Origin: Agrobacterium vitis | GTDB lineage: Bacteria > Pseudomonadota > Alphaproteobacteria > Rhizobiales > Rhizobiaceae | Length of the DNA: 64,000 nt | Assembly: GCF_014926405.1 (NCBI RefSeq) | Contig: NZ_JACXXJ020000005.1 | Coordinates: 811,001 to 875,000, forward strand | Direction: 5' to 3' | Shown here: piece by piece, positions 1 to 9,143 of the stretch | How the letters are laid out: each line of letters begins with the position of its first letter | How positions within the stretch are numbered: position 1 is the stretch's first letter | Made by a program: the position numbers and the translations under genes | Notes under the pieces: generated by a model | Told to the model about the DNA's origin: nothing | The model's input: only the letters and a program-made list of their open reading frames with translations | Database searches by the model: none

Positions 1-1314
1 GACATCAACAAGACCTTCCTGGAACTGGCGGTCAAGAACCCGTTGAAGAATGCCCTGCTTGGCACATCCTCGGGAACCCTGAGCGATGTCGGCGGGATCA
101 GCGGCATCCTGTCACGGTTGTTTGGCGGTGGATCGGATACGGCTTCGATTACCAGCAAGGCGTTGGGACAATCGGTCGGCTCGATGCAGGTGACGGCTGG
201 TACCGTCATGTTGAATGGCGGAGTAACCAGTGGATTAACCGGCCTGCTCGGCGGCTCGCAATCGGCTGCCAACAGCAATTCGAACATCCTGGATTTGTCG
301 GCGTATCGCAAAGCCATCAGCTCGATTGAAAGCGGCGGCAATTACTCGGCGCTTGGTCCGGTGACGGCCTCCGGCGACCGTGCTTACGGTGCGTATCAGG
401 TGATGGGGTCTAATATTCCTTCCTGGACCAAATCAGCGCTTGGCACCTCGATGACGCCGAACGAATATCTGGGCAGCTCGCAGGCGCAGGACGCGGTGTT
501 TAACAAGTATTTTGGCGCGTCGGTTTCTAAATACGGCAATGCCCAGGACGCGGCCTCTGTCTGGTTTTCCGGCAAGCCGATGGCCAGCGCCGGCAATGCC
601 ACGGACGTTTTGGGGACCACCAGCACAGCCTATGTCGATAAATTCAACTCGGCCCTGGGCAATGTCACGGGTTCCACCAACAGTGCGGCCTCCGGACTTG
701 GCGGCTTGAACAGCGCAACCGGCGTTGCCGCCAAAGGCCTCGACGGTCTCGGTTCCGGCATGGGCAAGTTCGGCCAGGTGCTGGCCCAGGCGCAGGCATC
801 GGGCAATGGCGGACTGGCCTCCTTGCTTGGCGGCCTGACTTCGTACGGTCAGTCGGTCTTTAACTCATCAAGCCAGTTCCAATCGGCGATCCTGAGCGGC
901 GGGATCGGTCTTTATTCGGGAGGTGGCTATACCGGCGCCGGCGGCGTCTATGAACCGGCCGGCGTGGTCCATAAGGGTGAGATCGTCTGGAGCCAGTCCG
1001 ATATTGCCCGTGCCGGTGGTCCGCACACGGTTGAAGCCATGCGGCTTGGCAAACGCGGTTACGCCGATGGCGGCGTGGTGGACAGCTATCCGACACCGAA
1101 GCGGCTCTGGTCTGCGGCCAACGGCAATGACCAGCCGGGGGCAGGGGTATCGGCGCCGCGCAGTGCCACCATCACCCTCAACATGGCCGGAGCCTATGGC
1201 AAGGATGAGATGCGGGCCGAAGCCTATGCCGGCATGCAGCAGGCGCTCGATGAATATGACCGGGCGATGCCGGACCGCATGCAGACGATCAGCGCGCATC
1301 CGAGGTGGCGATAA
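1..1314 (+). CDS. Phage tail tape-measure protein, C-terminal part (cut by window edge)
   Basis: The frame is open from base 1, so the N-terminus lies outside the window. The visible part is low complexity and Gly/Ser/Ala-rich, as in tape-measure C-termini. About 100 residues in sits a compact block with IESGGNY and GAYQVM motifs, like the muramidase/transglycosylase-type domains that some tape-measure proteins carry to open peptidoglycan during DNA entry. It ends with a GGYTGAGGVYEPAGVVHKGE-type segment, a common tape-measure C-terminal signature. The protein sets siphophage tail length and is the first of a same-strand tail operon. The next gene starts on the last base of its stop codon. 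The family call is from recalled motifs; the lytic activity is inferred. Confidence 0.85.
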   Translation, partial: DINKTFLELAVKNPLKNALLGTSSGTLSDVGGISGILSRLFGGGSDTASITSKALGQSVGSMQVTAGTVMLNGGVTSGLTGLLGGSQSAANSNSNILDLSAYRKAISSIESGGNYSALGPVTASGDRAYGAYQVMGSNIPSWTKSALGTSMTPNEYLGSSQAQDAVFNKYFGASVSKYGNAQDAASVWFSGKPMASAGNATDVLGTTSTAYVDKFNSALGNVTGSTNSAASGLGGLNSATGVAAKGLDGLGSGMGKFGQVLAQAQASGNGGLASLLGGLTSYGQSVFNSSSQFQSAILSGGIGLYSGGGYTGAGGVYEPAGVVHKGEIVWSQSDIARAGGPHTVEAMRLGKRGYADGGVVDSYPTPKRLWSAANGNDQPGAGVSAPRSATITLNMAGAYGKDEMRAEAYAGMQQALDEYDRAMPDRMQTISAHPRWR

Positions 1315-1952
1315 TGGCGGCTCTTGCCCTATCCGAGGTCTTTGACTTGTTAGCAATCTCGTCAGTGACCTGGAGCATCCAGCGCAATGACGAATTCGAC
1401 AGCCTTGGTTCTGGCGATGTCTGGCAGGCAGAGCTTGCCGCACCGCTCTGGACGGCCGAGGTGACGCTCGGCACATCCCGAAACGATCAGCTGACACAAG
1501 TCGCCGCCGTGATCCGCAGCCTGGATGGTGTTCGCATCGCCTTCCTGATCTGCGACCTGATCCGTCAATATCCGTTGCTCGATCCCAAAGGCACAGCGAT
1601 CGCGGGCCGCAACATCACGGTTCGGGAAATCGGCGCTGACCGCGTGACAGCGAGAATGACCGGGTTTCCGGCAGGCTATCAGCTATCGCCGGGCGACAAG
1701 CTACAAATCACCTATGGCGACCAGATTGCTTTTGCCGAGGTGTCGCGCCCAGCAGCGGCCGATGCGAACGGCAATCTCGATGCACCGATTTTCCCGCGCC
1801 TTCCTTTGGCCGTTGCGAGCGGCATGGCGGTCATATTGATCCGCCCGGCCTGTCCGGTGGTCATCGTTCCCGAAAGCCATAACCCCGGCGAAGCCAAAAG
1901 GACGGTCACGTCGGGAGCCGGCTTCAAAGTCATTCAAAAGCGGAGGGTCTGA
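1314..1952 (+). CDS. Phage tail-tip protein (unnamed family)
   Basis: The 212-residue protein starts at an ATG that overlaps the tape-measure stop (TAATG), with GAGGTGG five bases upstream. It lies between tape measure and baseplate-like genes, where gene transfer agents and siphophages encode tail-tip proteins (compare RcGTA g12). Residues 60-130 read like a beta-rich fold, with no signal peptide or membrane segment. It overlaps the next gene by the ATG/TGA arrangement, so the genes are probably translationally coupled. I do not recognise a specific domain; the tail role comes from position. Confidence 0.7.
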   Translation: MAALALSEVFDLLAISSVTWSIQRNDEFDSLGSGDVWQAELAAPLWTAEVTLGTSRNDQLTQVAAVIRSLDGVRIAFLICDLIRQYPLLDPKGTAIAGRNITVREIGADRVTARMTGFPAGYQLSPGDKLQITYGDQIAFAEVSRPAAADANGNLDAPIFPRLPLAVASGMAVILIRPACPVVIVPESHNPGEAKRTVTSGAGFKVIQKRRV

Positions 1953-2581
1953 TGCGAGACATTGACAGTGCCACGCTGGCCGCGCTGGAGCGCGCACCGA
2001 TCGACAGCTTTGCTCCGAGAACGCTCGCCTGGTTCACCGCAAAGGAAAGATCCACCGGCCATACCGTGGGACGCGGTTTCTGGTCCGGCGACGAGGATCT
2101 CAACCTCACAGTCTTTAGCGGCCTGGACGGGTCGCTGGTCAGCCGTTCCTATATCGCTGCTGGCAATTTGTTGAAGGTCAGCGATATCCCGCAGACCTCC
2201 GACTTCACCGTTCAGACGATCACCATCGACATTTCCCAGATTGCCGATGCTGCCCGTCAGCTCGTGCGCGAATATGATCTGCGGCTCGGCAAGGTCGAAA
2301 TCCACGAGCTGCTGATCGACCCGAAAACCGGCGAGCAGATCGCGCCGGGCATGATCATCTTCATGGGCGAGATCGACGGTGCACCGATCAAGACGCCGCG
2401 TTCGGGCGGCACGGGATCCGCTTCGATCAAGGCGGTCTCGGACGTCATGTCGATGCTGACCCGCTCCAACCCCGTGAAAAGCTCCTATGAGGGCCAGAAG
2501 GCCCGCAGCAACGATCAATGGGGTAAGGACACGGCCGTCATCGCCACCTGGAAGATCGCCTGGGGCCAGAAATCCACCTGA
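1952..2581 (+). CDS. Phage tail-tip protein (DUF2163-like position)
   Basis: This 209-residue protein starts with ATG on the last base of the previous stop, with CGGAGGG upstream as ribosome-binding site. The order tape measure, tail protein, this gene, NlpC/P60-like protein, large tail-tip protein parallels the RcGTA g11-g15 order, where g13 is a DUF2163 protein that joins tail tube to baseplate. Near residue 125 it has VEIHELLIDPKTGE, like a repeated hub-domain strand. Assignment to DUF2163 is by position and overall look only. Confidence 0.65.
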   Translation: MRDIDSATLAALERAPIDSFAPRTLAWFTAKERSTGHTVGRGFWSGDEDLNLTVFSGLDGSLVSRSYIAAGNLLKVSDIPQTSDFTVQTITIDISQIADAARQLVREYDLRLGKVEIHELLIDPKTGEQIAPGMIIFMGEIDGAPIKTPRSGGTGSASIKAVSDVMSMLTRSNPVKSSYEGQKARSNDQWGKDTAVIATWKIAWGQKST

Positions 2582-2726
2582 CCGGCGTAACCGGCAATCT
2601 TGCTGTCTCGCCATTGTGTGCTATGTCTTCGAAGAGTGTTTGAAGCGGGTTTGAAAGCCCGCTAACGCCGCCCCCACAAGTCCTTGCGGCTGTTTTGACG
2701 GGCTGCCTTGAGCCACTTTGCTCGGC

Positions 2727-2789
2727 ATGAACCCGACCCCAAAAGACCATCAGTTTCTGCCGTTCAGCGATCCCGCGAGGTCGCGCTGA
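2727..2789 (+). CDS. Possible 20-residue leader ORF
   Basis: An ATG at 2727 opens a 20-codon frame whose TGA overlaps the ATG of the next gene by one base (TGATG). That arrangement usually allows translational coupling. It has no convincing ribosome-binding site and no recognised product. It may be chance, but it fills part of an otherwise unexplained 207-base gap in a tightly packed tail operon. Confidence 0.25.
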   Translation: MNPTPKDHQFLPFSDPARSR

Positions 2790-3217
2790 TGCAGACGCTT
2801 GTGCGCTTGAAAGACTGGCGATCGCGTTTCGAGGTGGCGATAGACGAGATCAAGGCCAAACCCTTCGAATGGTATGTGCATGATTGCGGACCAGGCCTTG
2901 CCGGCCGGCTTGTCCAGGCGCTGACAGGCGTCGATCTGGCAACTGACATCATCGCCAATCCCTATCATGACGAGGAAAGCGCTGCCACGATCGTTCGGGC
3001 GGCCGGGTTCGAGACGCTCGGTGCGCTGGTCGCGTCCTTGCTGCCGGAAATCCATCCCAGCCAAGCGCAAATCGGTGATATCGCCGCCATCGCTCATGAC
3101 GGTCCTGTCGGTCATGCGCTGGGCGTGGTGAATGGTGAGCGGATCTTCGTGCTGCGACCGCAGGGCCTGGGGACTGTCAGCCTGCTTCATGCCACCATGG
3201 CCTTCAGGGTGGGTTAA
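2789..3217 (+). CDS. DUF6950 / NlpC-P60-like tail hydrolase
   Basis: The ATG at 2789 follows GAGG; a longer frame to TTG 2708 exists but has no ribosome-binding site. The 142-residue protein has the RLKDW start, a WYVHDC motif with the nucleophile-type Cys near residue 32, a conserved TGVD, and VGHALGVV near residue 112 supplying the candidate His. This is the DUF6950 layout, a small papain-fold relative of NlpC/P60 peptidases found beside tail-tip genes. Its likely role is cleaving cell-wall peptides during infection. Its stop is immediately followed by the start of the large tail gene. Catalysis is inferred. Confidence 0.75.
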   Translation: MQTLVRLKDWRSRFEVAIDEIKAKPFEWYVHDCGPGLAGRLVQALTGVDLATDIIANPYHDEESAATIVRAAGFETLGALVASLLPEIHPSQAQIGDIAAIAHDGPVGHALGVVNGERIFVLRPQGLGTVSLLHATMAFRVG

Positions 3218-6200
3218 ATGGCGGTCAAAGCCCTCTTAATCCTGGTTTACCTGTTGCTCTCGGCCAATGCGGCCCACGCCGGACCGGTTGCTGGCGCGGT
3301 TGCCGCTATTGGTTCGTTTTTTGCGACGGGCATTGGCAGTGTGGTCGCGCGTGTTGCGGTCGGCTTTGGCTTTTCCCTGCTGCAAAAGGCATTGACCGGC
3401 AAAACCAAGACGGCGGCTTCCGGCCAGGTGCTGGAAATCAAGATGGGTGAAGACCAGCCGATGAGCTTTATCATCGGCTCGCGGGCCGTCGGTGGCCGGC
3501 GCAAATATATCGGCACCTGGGGCAGCGATGGCAGCACACCCAATGCTTATCTGACCGACGTCATCGAGCTTGCCAACCTGCCGTCCTATGCCGGACCCCA
3601 GGGGCTGAACAGCGTCTGGATCGATGACAAGAAATGCACGGTCGACTGGTCAAAGCCGCATGCGGATGGACGTGGTTATCCCGTGACCGAGTTTCGCAAG
3701 AGCGGCAAGGATTACCTCTGGATCAAATATTACGACGGCACCCAGACCGCAGCCGACAGCTTCCTGGTGGCGAAGTTTGGCGGCAATGCCGATCGACCCT
3801 ACGGATCGGACCGCATCGGGCGTGGCGTTCAATATATCATTCTGACGGCCCGCTATAATTCCGATCTGTTTTCCGGGATGCCAACCGGCATCTATGAGCC
3901 GAAACCGACGCCGTTCTACGATCCGCGCAAGGATAGCACCAATGGCGGCAGCGGGACGCATCGCTGGAATGATCCTGCGACCTATGAGGCCACGCTCAAT
4001 CCGATCACCGCCGCCTATAACATCGCCCGTGGCATCTACTACGGTGGCGACTGGTTTTACGGCGGCCAGAATGTTTCCGCGCACCGCCTGCCCAATGCCT
4101 CATGGTTTGCCGCCGCCAATGAATGCGACCGAACCATCAAGAATGCGCCACAGTTCCGCTGCGGCCTGGAAGTCACGCTCGATACCGAACCGCTGGACGT
4201 GCTTGAGGATCTGCGCATCGCCTGCGCCGGGCGCTTTGCCGAGGTAGGTGGTTTCATCAAGCCGCTGGTCGGCGCGCCTGGCTCTGCCGTTTATTCCTTT
4301 GACGATGACGGCATCGTCATCACCAAGGATCAGGATTTCGAGCCATTCCCGTCGCTAAAATCGACCCATAACCGCGTGACCGGCACCTATCCGGAGCCGG
4401 CCGAGAAATGGGCGACGAAAGACGCCCCGGAAAACCGCAATCTGACGCTGGAGGCAGAAGACGGCAGTCGTTCGCTGCCGGTTTCCGTTTCCTTTGCTGC
4501 CGTTCCCTATTCGGCGCAGGTCCAGTCGCTGATCGAAACCATGGTGAAGGAGCAGCGCCGGTTTCGAACCCATGTCGTCACCTTGCCCCCTTTGGCAGCA
4601 GCCCTGGAGCCGAATGACGTTGTCGCCTGGACCTCAGCGCGCAATGCCTATTCGAACAAGAAGTTTCTGGTGACGGGAAACACCGGTCAGTCCGGCATGT
4701 TGCGGCAGGTGGCGCTAACGGAGATCGATCCGTCCGATTACGATCCTCCGGAAACCATCGTGGCGCCGGTGATCGGCTGGACAGGACCGGTCGCGGCTCC
4801 GGTGCAAGCGATGACCGGCTTCCAGGTTTCGGCGGGTTCGGTCACCGATAGTGCCAGCCAGCAGCGCCGTCCGGCCATTGTGATCTCCTGCGCCAGCGAT
4901 CTCGATGACGTTGCCCGTGTGTGGGTCAAAGTCCGTGTCAAGGCGACCGGTGTGATTGTTCTGGACAGCGACGCCAATCCCTATGGTGCGCCCGCCAGTT
5001 GGACGCTGTCGGGGAGTTGGTGCCTGGCGCTGACGGAATACGAGGTGCAGGGCAAACTGGTGCCGGTCAGCGCACGTCAAACGGAGGCTTCCGCGTGGAT
5101 CGCGGTGACCACGCTGAACCTGTCGGAATCGTCTGACGTTCTTGACGGCTCGATTGTGTCGTCGAAAATTGCCGACGCTGCGGTGACGGCGTCCAAGATC
5201 ATGGACGAGGCGGTCACCAATCTGAAGCTGGCGGATGCGGCGGTCGGCACGTCCAAGCTCCAGGTCGAGGCGGTGACGCAGGAGATCCTGGCGGCAAAGT
5301 CTGTCATTGCCGACAAGCTTGCCGATGCAGCGGTGACGGGTGCAAAGCTTGCTGCCCAGGCGGTCGATGAGACCAAGTTTGCCGCCAGTATTGAACCGGT
5401 GCACGTTGTCAGCGCCCTGCCGACCAGCCGCGTTTCTGCCTATGTCACCTTCAATGGCGAGGCTTATCGCTGGAACGGTGCGGCCTATGTGAAGACGGTG
5501 GCCACGGCTGAACTGACCGGGCAATTGATCGGTTCGCAAATCGCTGACCTTGCCATTGTCGCCTCCAAGATTGCTGACGGGATTATCACCGGGACCAAGG
5601 TCGCCGCCGACACCATCGGTGCCAATAACCTGGCGGCGAACTCGGTCACCGCCAAACAGTTGGTGCTGACAGACTTTACCAATCTGGTGCCTGACAACCA
5701 GATGCAGAATCCCGGCAGCTCTTGGGTTGGGTCCGGCTGGTCGTCCTGGACGGACCCCTATCTTGGCGGCATGGCATCCCGGTCGCAGATGAAGTTCACC
5801 TATGTGGCAGGCACCACGGGATACGGCAACGAGCTGCTCGGCAAGGCGTTTCCGGTCCAGGCCGGTGCGCAATACCGTGTGACCGGATCGGCCTATTCGA
5901 ACGGCAATCAATCGCCGCTCTTGCGGATAAAATGGCTGGATCGAACCGGCGCCCTGATCAACTACATCGATTTCCTCCTCGGGGATCGCGGGGCCGGGCC
6001 GGTCACGGCAACGGTCAATCTGACGGCCCCGACAGGTGCCACGCAGGCGGTGATGGCCGCATATGTCTGGCGCACGACGACCAACAGCGATGTCTATGTC
6101 GGCGGTTTTGTTGTCCAGAAACGCAATGCGGCCGAGCTGATCATTGATGGCACGATCCTCACCAACATGCTGACGGCAGGCTCCGTGACCACGGACAAGC

Positions 6201-7771
6201 TGGCAGCCAATTCTGTCATCGCCGGCAAGATTGCTGCCGGCGCTGTCAATACCGACCAACTGGTTGCCGGTGCAGTGACGACGGCAAAGGTCGCCGCTGG
6301 CGCCATCACCACCACTCTGCTGGCGGTCGGTCAGGGCGCGAACTTCATCAAGAACTCGGACTTCTCGGCCGGGATCACCGGCTGGGGTGTGGAATATGCC
6401 AATGCCGATCTCGGCAAGTGGACCATGACCCTTCGGACCGACACCTTCGCTCCCGTACCCGGCGCCCTGGAAATCCGCCAGGTCAATGGGACGCAAGGGC
6501 TTGAGATCGGCGCTACCTATAAAAAAGACGGCTCCAACTACGACTATATCTCTGTGGAGGGCGGCAAATGGTATGAGCTATCGACCTATTACCTCGGGCA
6601 TCGCTGCAACGGCATCCAGCCTTACATCGCCTTTGCCAATGCGGCCGGCAATGTCCTGGCCTTTGCCAATGCTGGCGTGTTTCCCGCAAACCAGAACATC
6701 GATCCGGGCAAGCAGCTGTCAAATTATCAGCGCGCCTGGTTCAAAGCCCAGGCACCGGCTGGCTCGGTCTATGCCTGGATTTTCTTCCGTCACAAGGGAA
6801 CGATCAACGGGCAGAACGATAGCTATCTCTGGATCCACAAGCCGTTCTTCGGGGAGGCGACCGCCAATCAGAGCGAACCGACGCCGTGGTCTGCGGCCGG
6901 CGTCACGCTGATCCAGAACGGCAATATCGTTGCGGGATCGGTGCAGGCCGATAGCCTGGCTGTCAATTCGGTCATTGCCTCCAAAATCTCGGCCGGTGCG
7001 ATCACCACGCCTGCCATTGCGGCCGGTGCTGTCGTTGGCACCAGCATTGCTGCATTGACGATCACCGGGACGAACATTGCAGCCGACACTATCGGTACAG
7101 ACAAGCTGGCGGCCAATTCCGTGACAGCCAAACAGCTTGTTCTCACCGATTTTTCCAATCTGGTGCCTGACAATCAAATGCAGGACTTCGGAAACTCCTG
7201 GTCAGGCGCTGGCTGGTATCCTTGGACGGATCCGTATGTTGGCGGAATGGCGTCCCGCTCCCAGGCGAGGTACCCCTATGTTGCGGGCGCGACCGGCTAT
7301 AGCGCTGAACTGGCGGGGAAGCTTTTCCCCGTGCAAGGCAGCACGCAGTACCGGGTGACGGGAACAGCTCTTGGCATCGCCAATCAATCTCCTCTTTTGC
7401 GGATCATTTGGTACGACGCAGCCGGCAACCTCATCTCCTTTATCGACTATCTCGCTGGGGATTCGGGGCCTGGGTTTCGCACGGCAACCGTCAATGTAAC
7501 ATCGCCCGCAAATGCCCGGCAGGCCCGGATGACGGCTTATGTCATGCGGACAACAACAACCGGGGACGTCTATGTCGGCGGCTTCGTCGTCAACAAGCGC
7601 AACGCCGCCGAGTTGATCGTTGACGGCGCGATCACCGCCAACCAGCTCTCGGTCAACAGCCTCTCCGCCATCACCGCAAATCTTGGCACCGTGACAGCCG
7701 GCGAGATCCGCAGCTCGAACGGCAAGATGATCATTTCCCTCAACGCCGGCACGATCCTGATCACCGATTAA
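3218..7771 (+). CDS. Large phage tail-tip / host-specificity fibre protein
   Basis: At 1517 residues this is the largest phage gene in the window. It begins with a hydrophobic 20-residue stretch ending AAHAG that looks like a signal peptide. Residues 60-500 form the conserved tail-hub part. From about residue 640 there are many short degenerate repeats (SKIADAAVTASK, GTKVAADTIG, TDKLAANSV) that read as a fibrous shaft. Two copies of a beta-rich module of about 180 residues, each running from TIG..NLAANSVTAKQLVLTDF to AAELI.DG, lie near residues 797-980 and 1289-1472; a related but different module lies between them. The modules look like carbohydrate-binding or receptor-binding domains. It lacks the TIM-barrel hydrolase domain of GTA g15. 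Target specificity is unknown. Confidence 0.8.
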   Translation: MAVKALLILVYLLLSANAAHAGPVAGAVAAIGSFFATGIGSVVARVAVGFGFSLLQKALTGKTKTAASGQVLEIKMGEDQPMSFIIGSRAVGGRRKYIGTWGSDGSTPNAYLTDVIELANLPSYAGPQGLNSVWIDDKKCTVDWSKPHADGRGYPVTEFRKSGKDYLWIKYYDGTQTAADSFLVAKFGGNADRPYGSDRIGRGVQYIILTARYNSDLFSGMPTGIYEPKPTPFYDPRKDSTNGGSGTHRWNDPATYEATLNPITAAYNIARGIYYGGDWFYGGQNVSAHRLPNASWFAAANECDRTIKNAPQFRCGLEVTLDTEPLDVLEDLRIACAGRFAEVGGFIKPLVGAPGSAVYSFDDDGIVITKDQDFEPFPSLKSTHNRVTGTYPEPAEKWATKDAPENRNLTLEAEDGSRSLPVSVSFAAVPYSAQVQSLIETMVKEQRRFRTHVVTLPPLAAALEPNDVVAWTSARNAYSNKKFLVTGNTGQSGMLRQVALTEIDPSDYDPPETIVAPVIGWTGPVAAPVQAMTGFQVSAGSVTDSASQQRRPAIVISCASDLDDVARVWVKVRVKATGVIVLDSDANPYGAPASWTLSGSWCLALTEYEVQGKLVPVSARQTEASAWIAVTTLNLSESSDVLDGSIVSSKIADAAVTASKIMDEAVTNLKLADAAVGTSKLQVEAVTQEILAAKSVIADKLADAAVTGAKLAAQAVDETKFAASIEPVHVVSALPTSRVSAYVTFNGEAYRWNGAAYVKTVATAELTGQLIGSQIADLAIVASKIADGIITGTKVAADTIGANNLAANSVTAKQLVLTDFTNLVPDNQMQNPGSSWVGSGWSSWTDPYLGGMASRSQMKFTYVAGTTGYGNELLGKAFPVQAGAQYRVTGSAYSNGNQSPLLRIKWLDRTGALINYIDFLLGDRGAGPVTATVNLTAPTGATQAVMAAYVWRTTTNSDVYVGGFVVQKRNAAELIIDGTILTNMLTAGSVTTDKLAANSVIAGKIAAGAVNTDQLVAGAVTTAKVAAGAITTTLLAVGQGANFIKNSDFSAGITGWGVEYANADLGKWTMTLRTDTFAPVPGALEIRQVNGTQGLEIGATYKKDGSNYDYISVEGGKWYELSTYYLGHRCNGIQPYIAFANAAGNVLAFANAGVFPANQNIDPGKQLSNYQRAWFKAQAPAGSVYAWIFFRHKGTINGQNDSYLWIHKPFFGEATANQSEPTPWSAAGVTLIQNGNIVAGSVQADSLAVNSVIASKISAGAITTPAIAAGAVVGTSIAALTITGTNIAADTIGTDKLAANSVTAKQLVLTDFSNLVPDNQMQDFGNSWSGAGWYPWTDPYVGGMASRSQARYPYVAGATGYSAELAGKLFPVQGSTQYRVTGTALGIANQSPLLRIIWYDAAGNLISFIDYLAGDSGPGFRTATVNVTSPANARQARMTAYVMRTTTTGDVYVGGFVVNKRNAAELIVDGAITANQLSVNSLSAITANLGTVTAGEIRSSNGKMIISLNAGTILITD
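5608..6156 (+). repeat. Internal duplicated module, copy 1
   Basis: First copy of the duplicated coding segment in the large tail gene. It encodes the LVPDNQMQ, SPLLRI and DVYVGGFVV landmarks, which recur in the second copy. The copies have diverged clearly at the DNA level, so the duplication is not recent. Confidence 0.8.
7082..7633 (+). repeat. Internal duplicated module, copy 2
   Basis: Second copy, about 1.47 kb downstream of the first, with the same landmarks in the same order. Aromatic and loop positions differ between copies, as expected if the duplicated ligand-binding surfaces diverged. Confidence 0.8.
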
Positions 7772-7788
7772 ATGGACTGGAGATTTCT

Positions 7789-8256
7789 ATGAGCAACAGA
7801 CTGTCCATCACACCGGGCCGGATGATCGTTACCAAAGCGGGATACGATGCGGCCGATCTGTCCGTTGCCGATCAAAACAAGGTCTTTGACAGCAATTGGG
7901 GCTTTACCGGCCTGATCATCGCGCGGGGTCAGATCACCGACCCCGCGCCCGCCAACGGCTCCGGGTCTGAGGCGTATTTTACAACGACCAGCACGCCGCT
8001 TGTCATCACGTTTCCGACGATTGGTTATGTGCCTGCGGCCTATGTGCTGAATGACTACACCCCTAACGCCAACAGTTTTCAGTCGCAGGGTGGCGTTGGC
8101 ATGATGTGTACGGAGCCGGTCGGCAACAAGTTTGCCAGCACCCCGCCAACCATTGCCGATGGCTCGATCACTATTCCCAGACGAAACCACAACAATGGGA
8201 ATTATGAGCGCTTCACCGGCGTCATCCGATACATCGTGTTTGCGATCTCCCAATGA
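7789..8256 (+). CDS. Small phage tail protein, tandem paralogue 1
   Basis: The ATG follows CTGGAG. The 155-residue product has no signal or membrane segment and is rich in Thr, Asn and Tyr. Its N-terminus (MSNRLSI, then a KAGYDA block near residue 17) matches the starts of the next two proteins, so the three are a tandem paralogous family. The C-terminal RYIVFAI resembles the IKYCVFRE end of paralogue 3. Likely a trimeric fibre-tip or adhesin-like component. No database family is recognised. Confidence 0.6.
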   Translation: MSNRLSITPGRMIVTKAGYDAADLSVADQNKVFDSNWGFTGLIIARGQITDPAPANGSGSEAYFTTTSTPLVITFPTIGYVPAAYVLNDYTPNANSFQSQGGVGMMCTEPVGNKFASTPPTIADGSITIPRRNHNNGNYERFTGVIRYIVFAISQ

Positions 8257-8765
8257 CCAACAGAATTCACATTGGCAGCCTGAACGGCGAAGTCGGTATC
8301 TTCATCAGTCAGCCCGGCGATGATGTCTATGCACCCACCAAGAGCCGCTTGCTCGATACGCGATTTGAGACGCTGGACCTGCACGTCAAGGGCAGCGTCA
8401 ATATGCAGAACACCTATTACAACACCTCGACGCTGACAGCGACGATCTACTACAGCGAGATCACCTTCCCGGATCTGGGCTATACGCCGATCTTTCATGC
8501 CTCATTTTACAATCGTCTGAGCGGGCTTTCCGATCTGCCGGTCGGCAGTTGCTTTTACCCGACCACCTGGGGGCAGAACGACCGGCGCAGCAACATGGCG
8601 AACGCACTCAGCGCCAGCGACGGGCAGAGCAATATTCTCCGCTATACCGGGGCCTGGCTCGCCAACAACACGACGCTGCGGGCCAAGGTGGTCATTCTCG
8701 ATACGTCGACCGACACCAACAGGTTTCAGTTCTGTTACATGATTTTCAAAAACCGGGGCGCGTGA
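8253..8765 (+). CDS. Small phage tail protein, tandem paralogue 2
   Basis: It starts within the ATGA overlap with the preceding gene. The 170-residue product begins MTNRIHIG and has a Gly-Asp-Asp-Val-Tyr block where its neighbours have GYDA or GYDV. It shares the general pattern of an N-terminal beta hairpin followed by a variable, aromatic-rich domain (FPDLGYTPIFHASFYN matches FPTIGYVPAAYVLND in paralogue 1). Function is unknown; position suggests the tail tip. Confidence 0.6.
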   Translation: MTNRIHIGSLNGEVGIFISQPGDDVYAPTKSRLLDTRFETLDLHVKGSVNMQNTYYNTSTLTATIYYSEITFPDLGYTPIFHASFYNRLSGLSDLPVGSCFYPTTWGQNDRRSNMANALSASDGQSNILRYTGAWLANNTTLRAKVVILDTSTDTNRFQFCYMIFKNRGA

Positions 8766-9127
8766 TGACCAACAGGATCTTCATCGGCCAGAACGGCAAC
8801 AGCTATCAGATCCGGGTGTCGAAAGCGGGCTATGACGTGACTACTGTCACCGACCCCACGCAGCTCGCGTTCTATGAGACGCTTTCCGGCCTCGTACCCT
8901 TCGAGCAGGGGCTTGTGACGGTTGGATCAGGGGCGACAGTCAGCGTCACCCTGACCGGCACCTATACCTATTACCCGTTCATCGTGCTGCGCAACAACCT
9001 CAATCAGGTGCCGGGCAATTGGTATTACGCCCGCCTGACCCTCTCCACCAAATCACTCACCTTCAAGAACAATTACAGCGCCAGCATGGTGATCAAATAC
9101 TGCGTGTTTCGAGAACTCGACTGGTAA
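8765..9127 (+). CDS. Small phage tail protein, tandem paralogue 3
   Basis: ATG at 8765 overlaps the preceding TGA, giving 120 residues; a longer in-frame extension upstream is only a shadow of paralogue 2. It begins MTNRIFIGQNGN and carries SKAGYDV near residue 20, almost the KAGYDA block of paralogue 1. It is the shortest member and has lost part of the variable middle domain. Confidence 0.6.
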   Translation: MTNRIFIGQNGNSYQIRVSKAGYDVTTVTDPTQLAFYETLSGLVPFEQGLVTVGSGATVSVTLTGTYTYYPFIVLRNNLNQVPGNWYYARLTLSTKSLTFKNNYSASMVIKYCVFRELDW

Positions 9128-9143
9128 CGAAAGGAAATCCGAC

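Noticed and set aside
4715..6496. 593-codon antisense frame in the large tail gene
   Set aside because: Shadow of the repeat-rich plus-strand gene; no motif and opposite to the operon direction.
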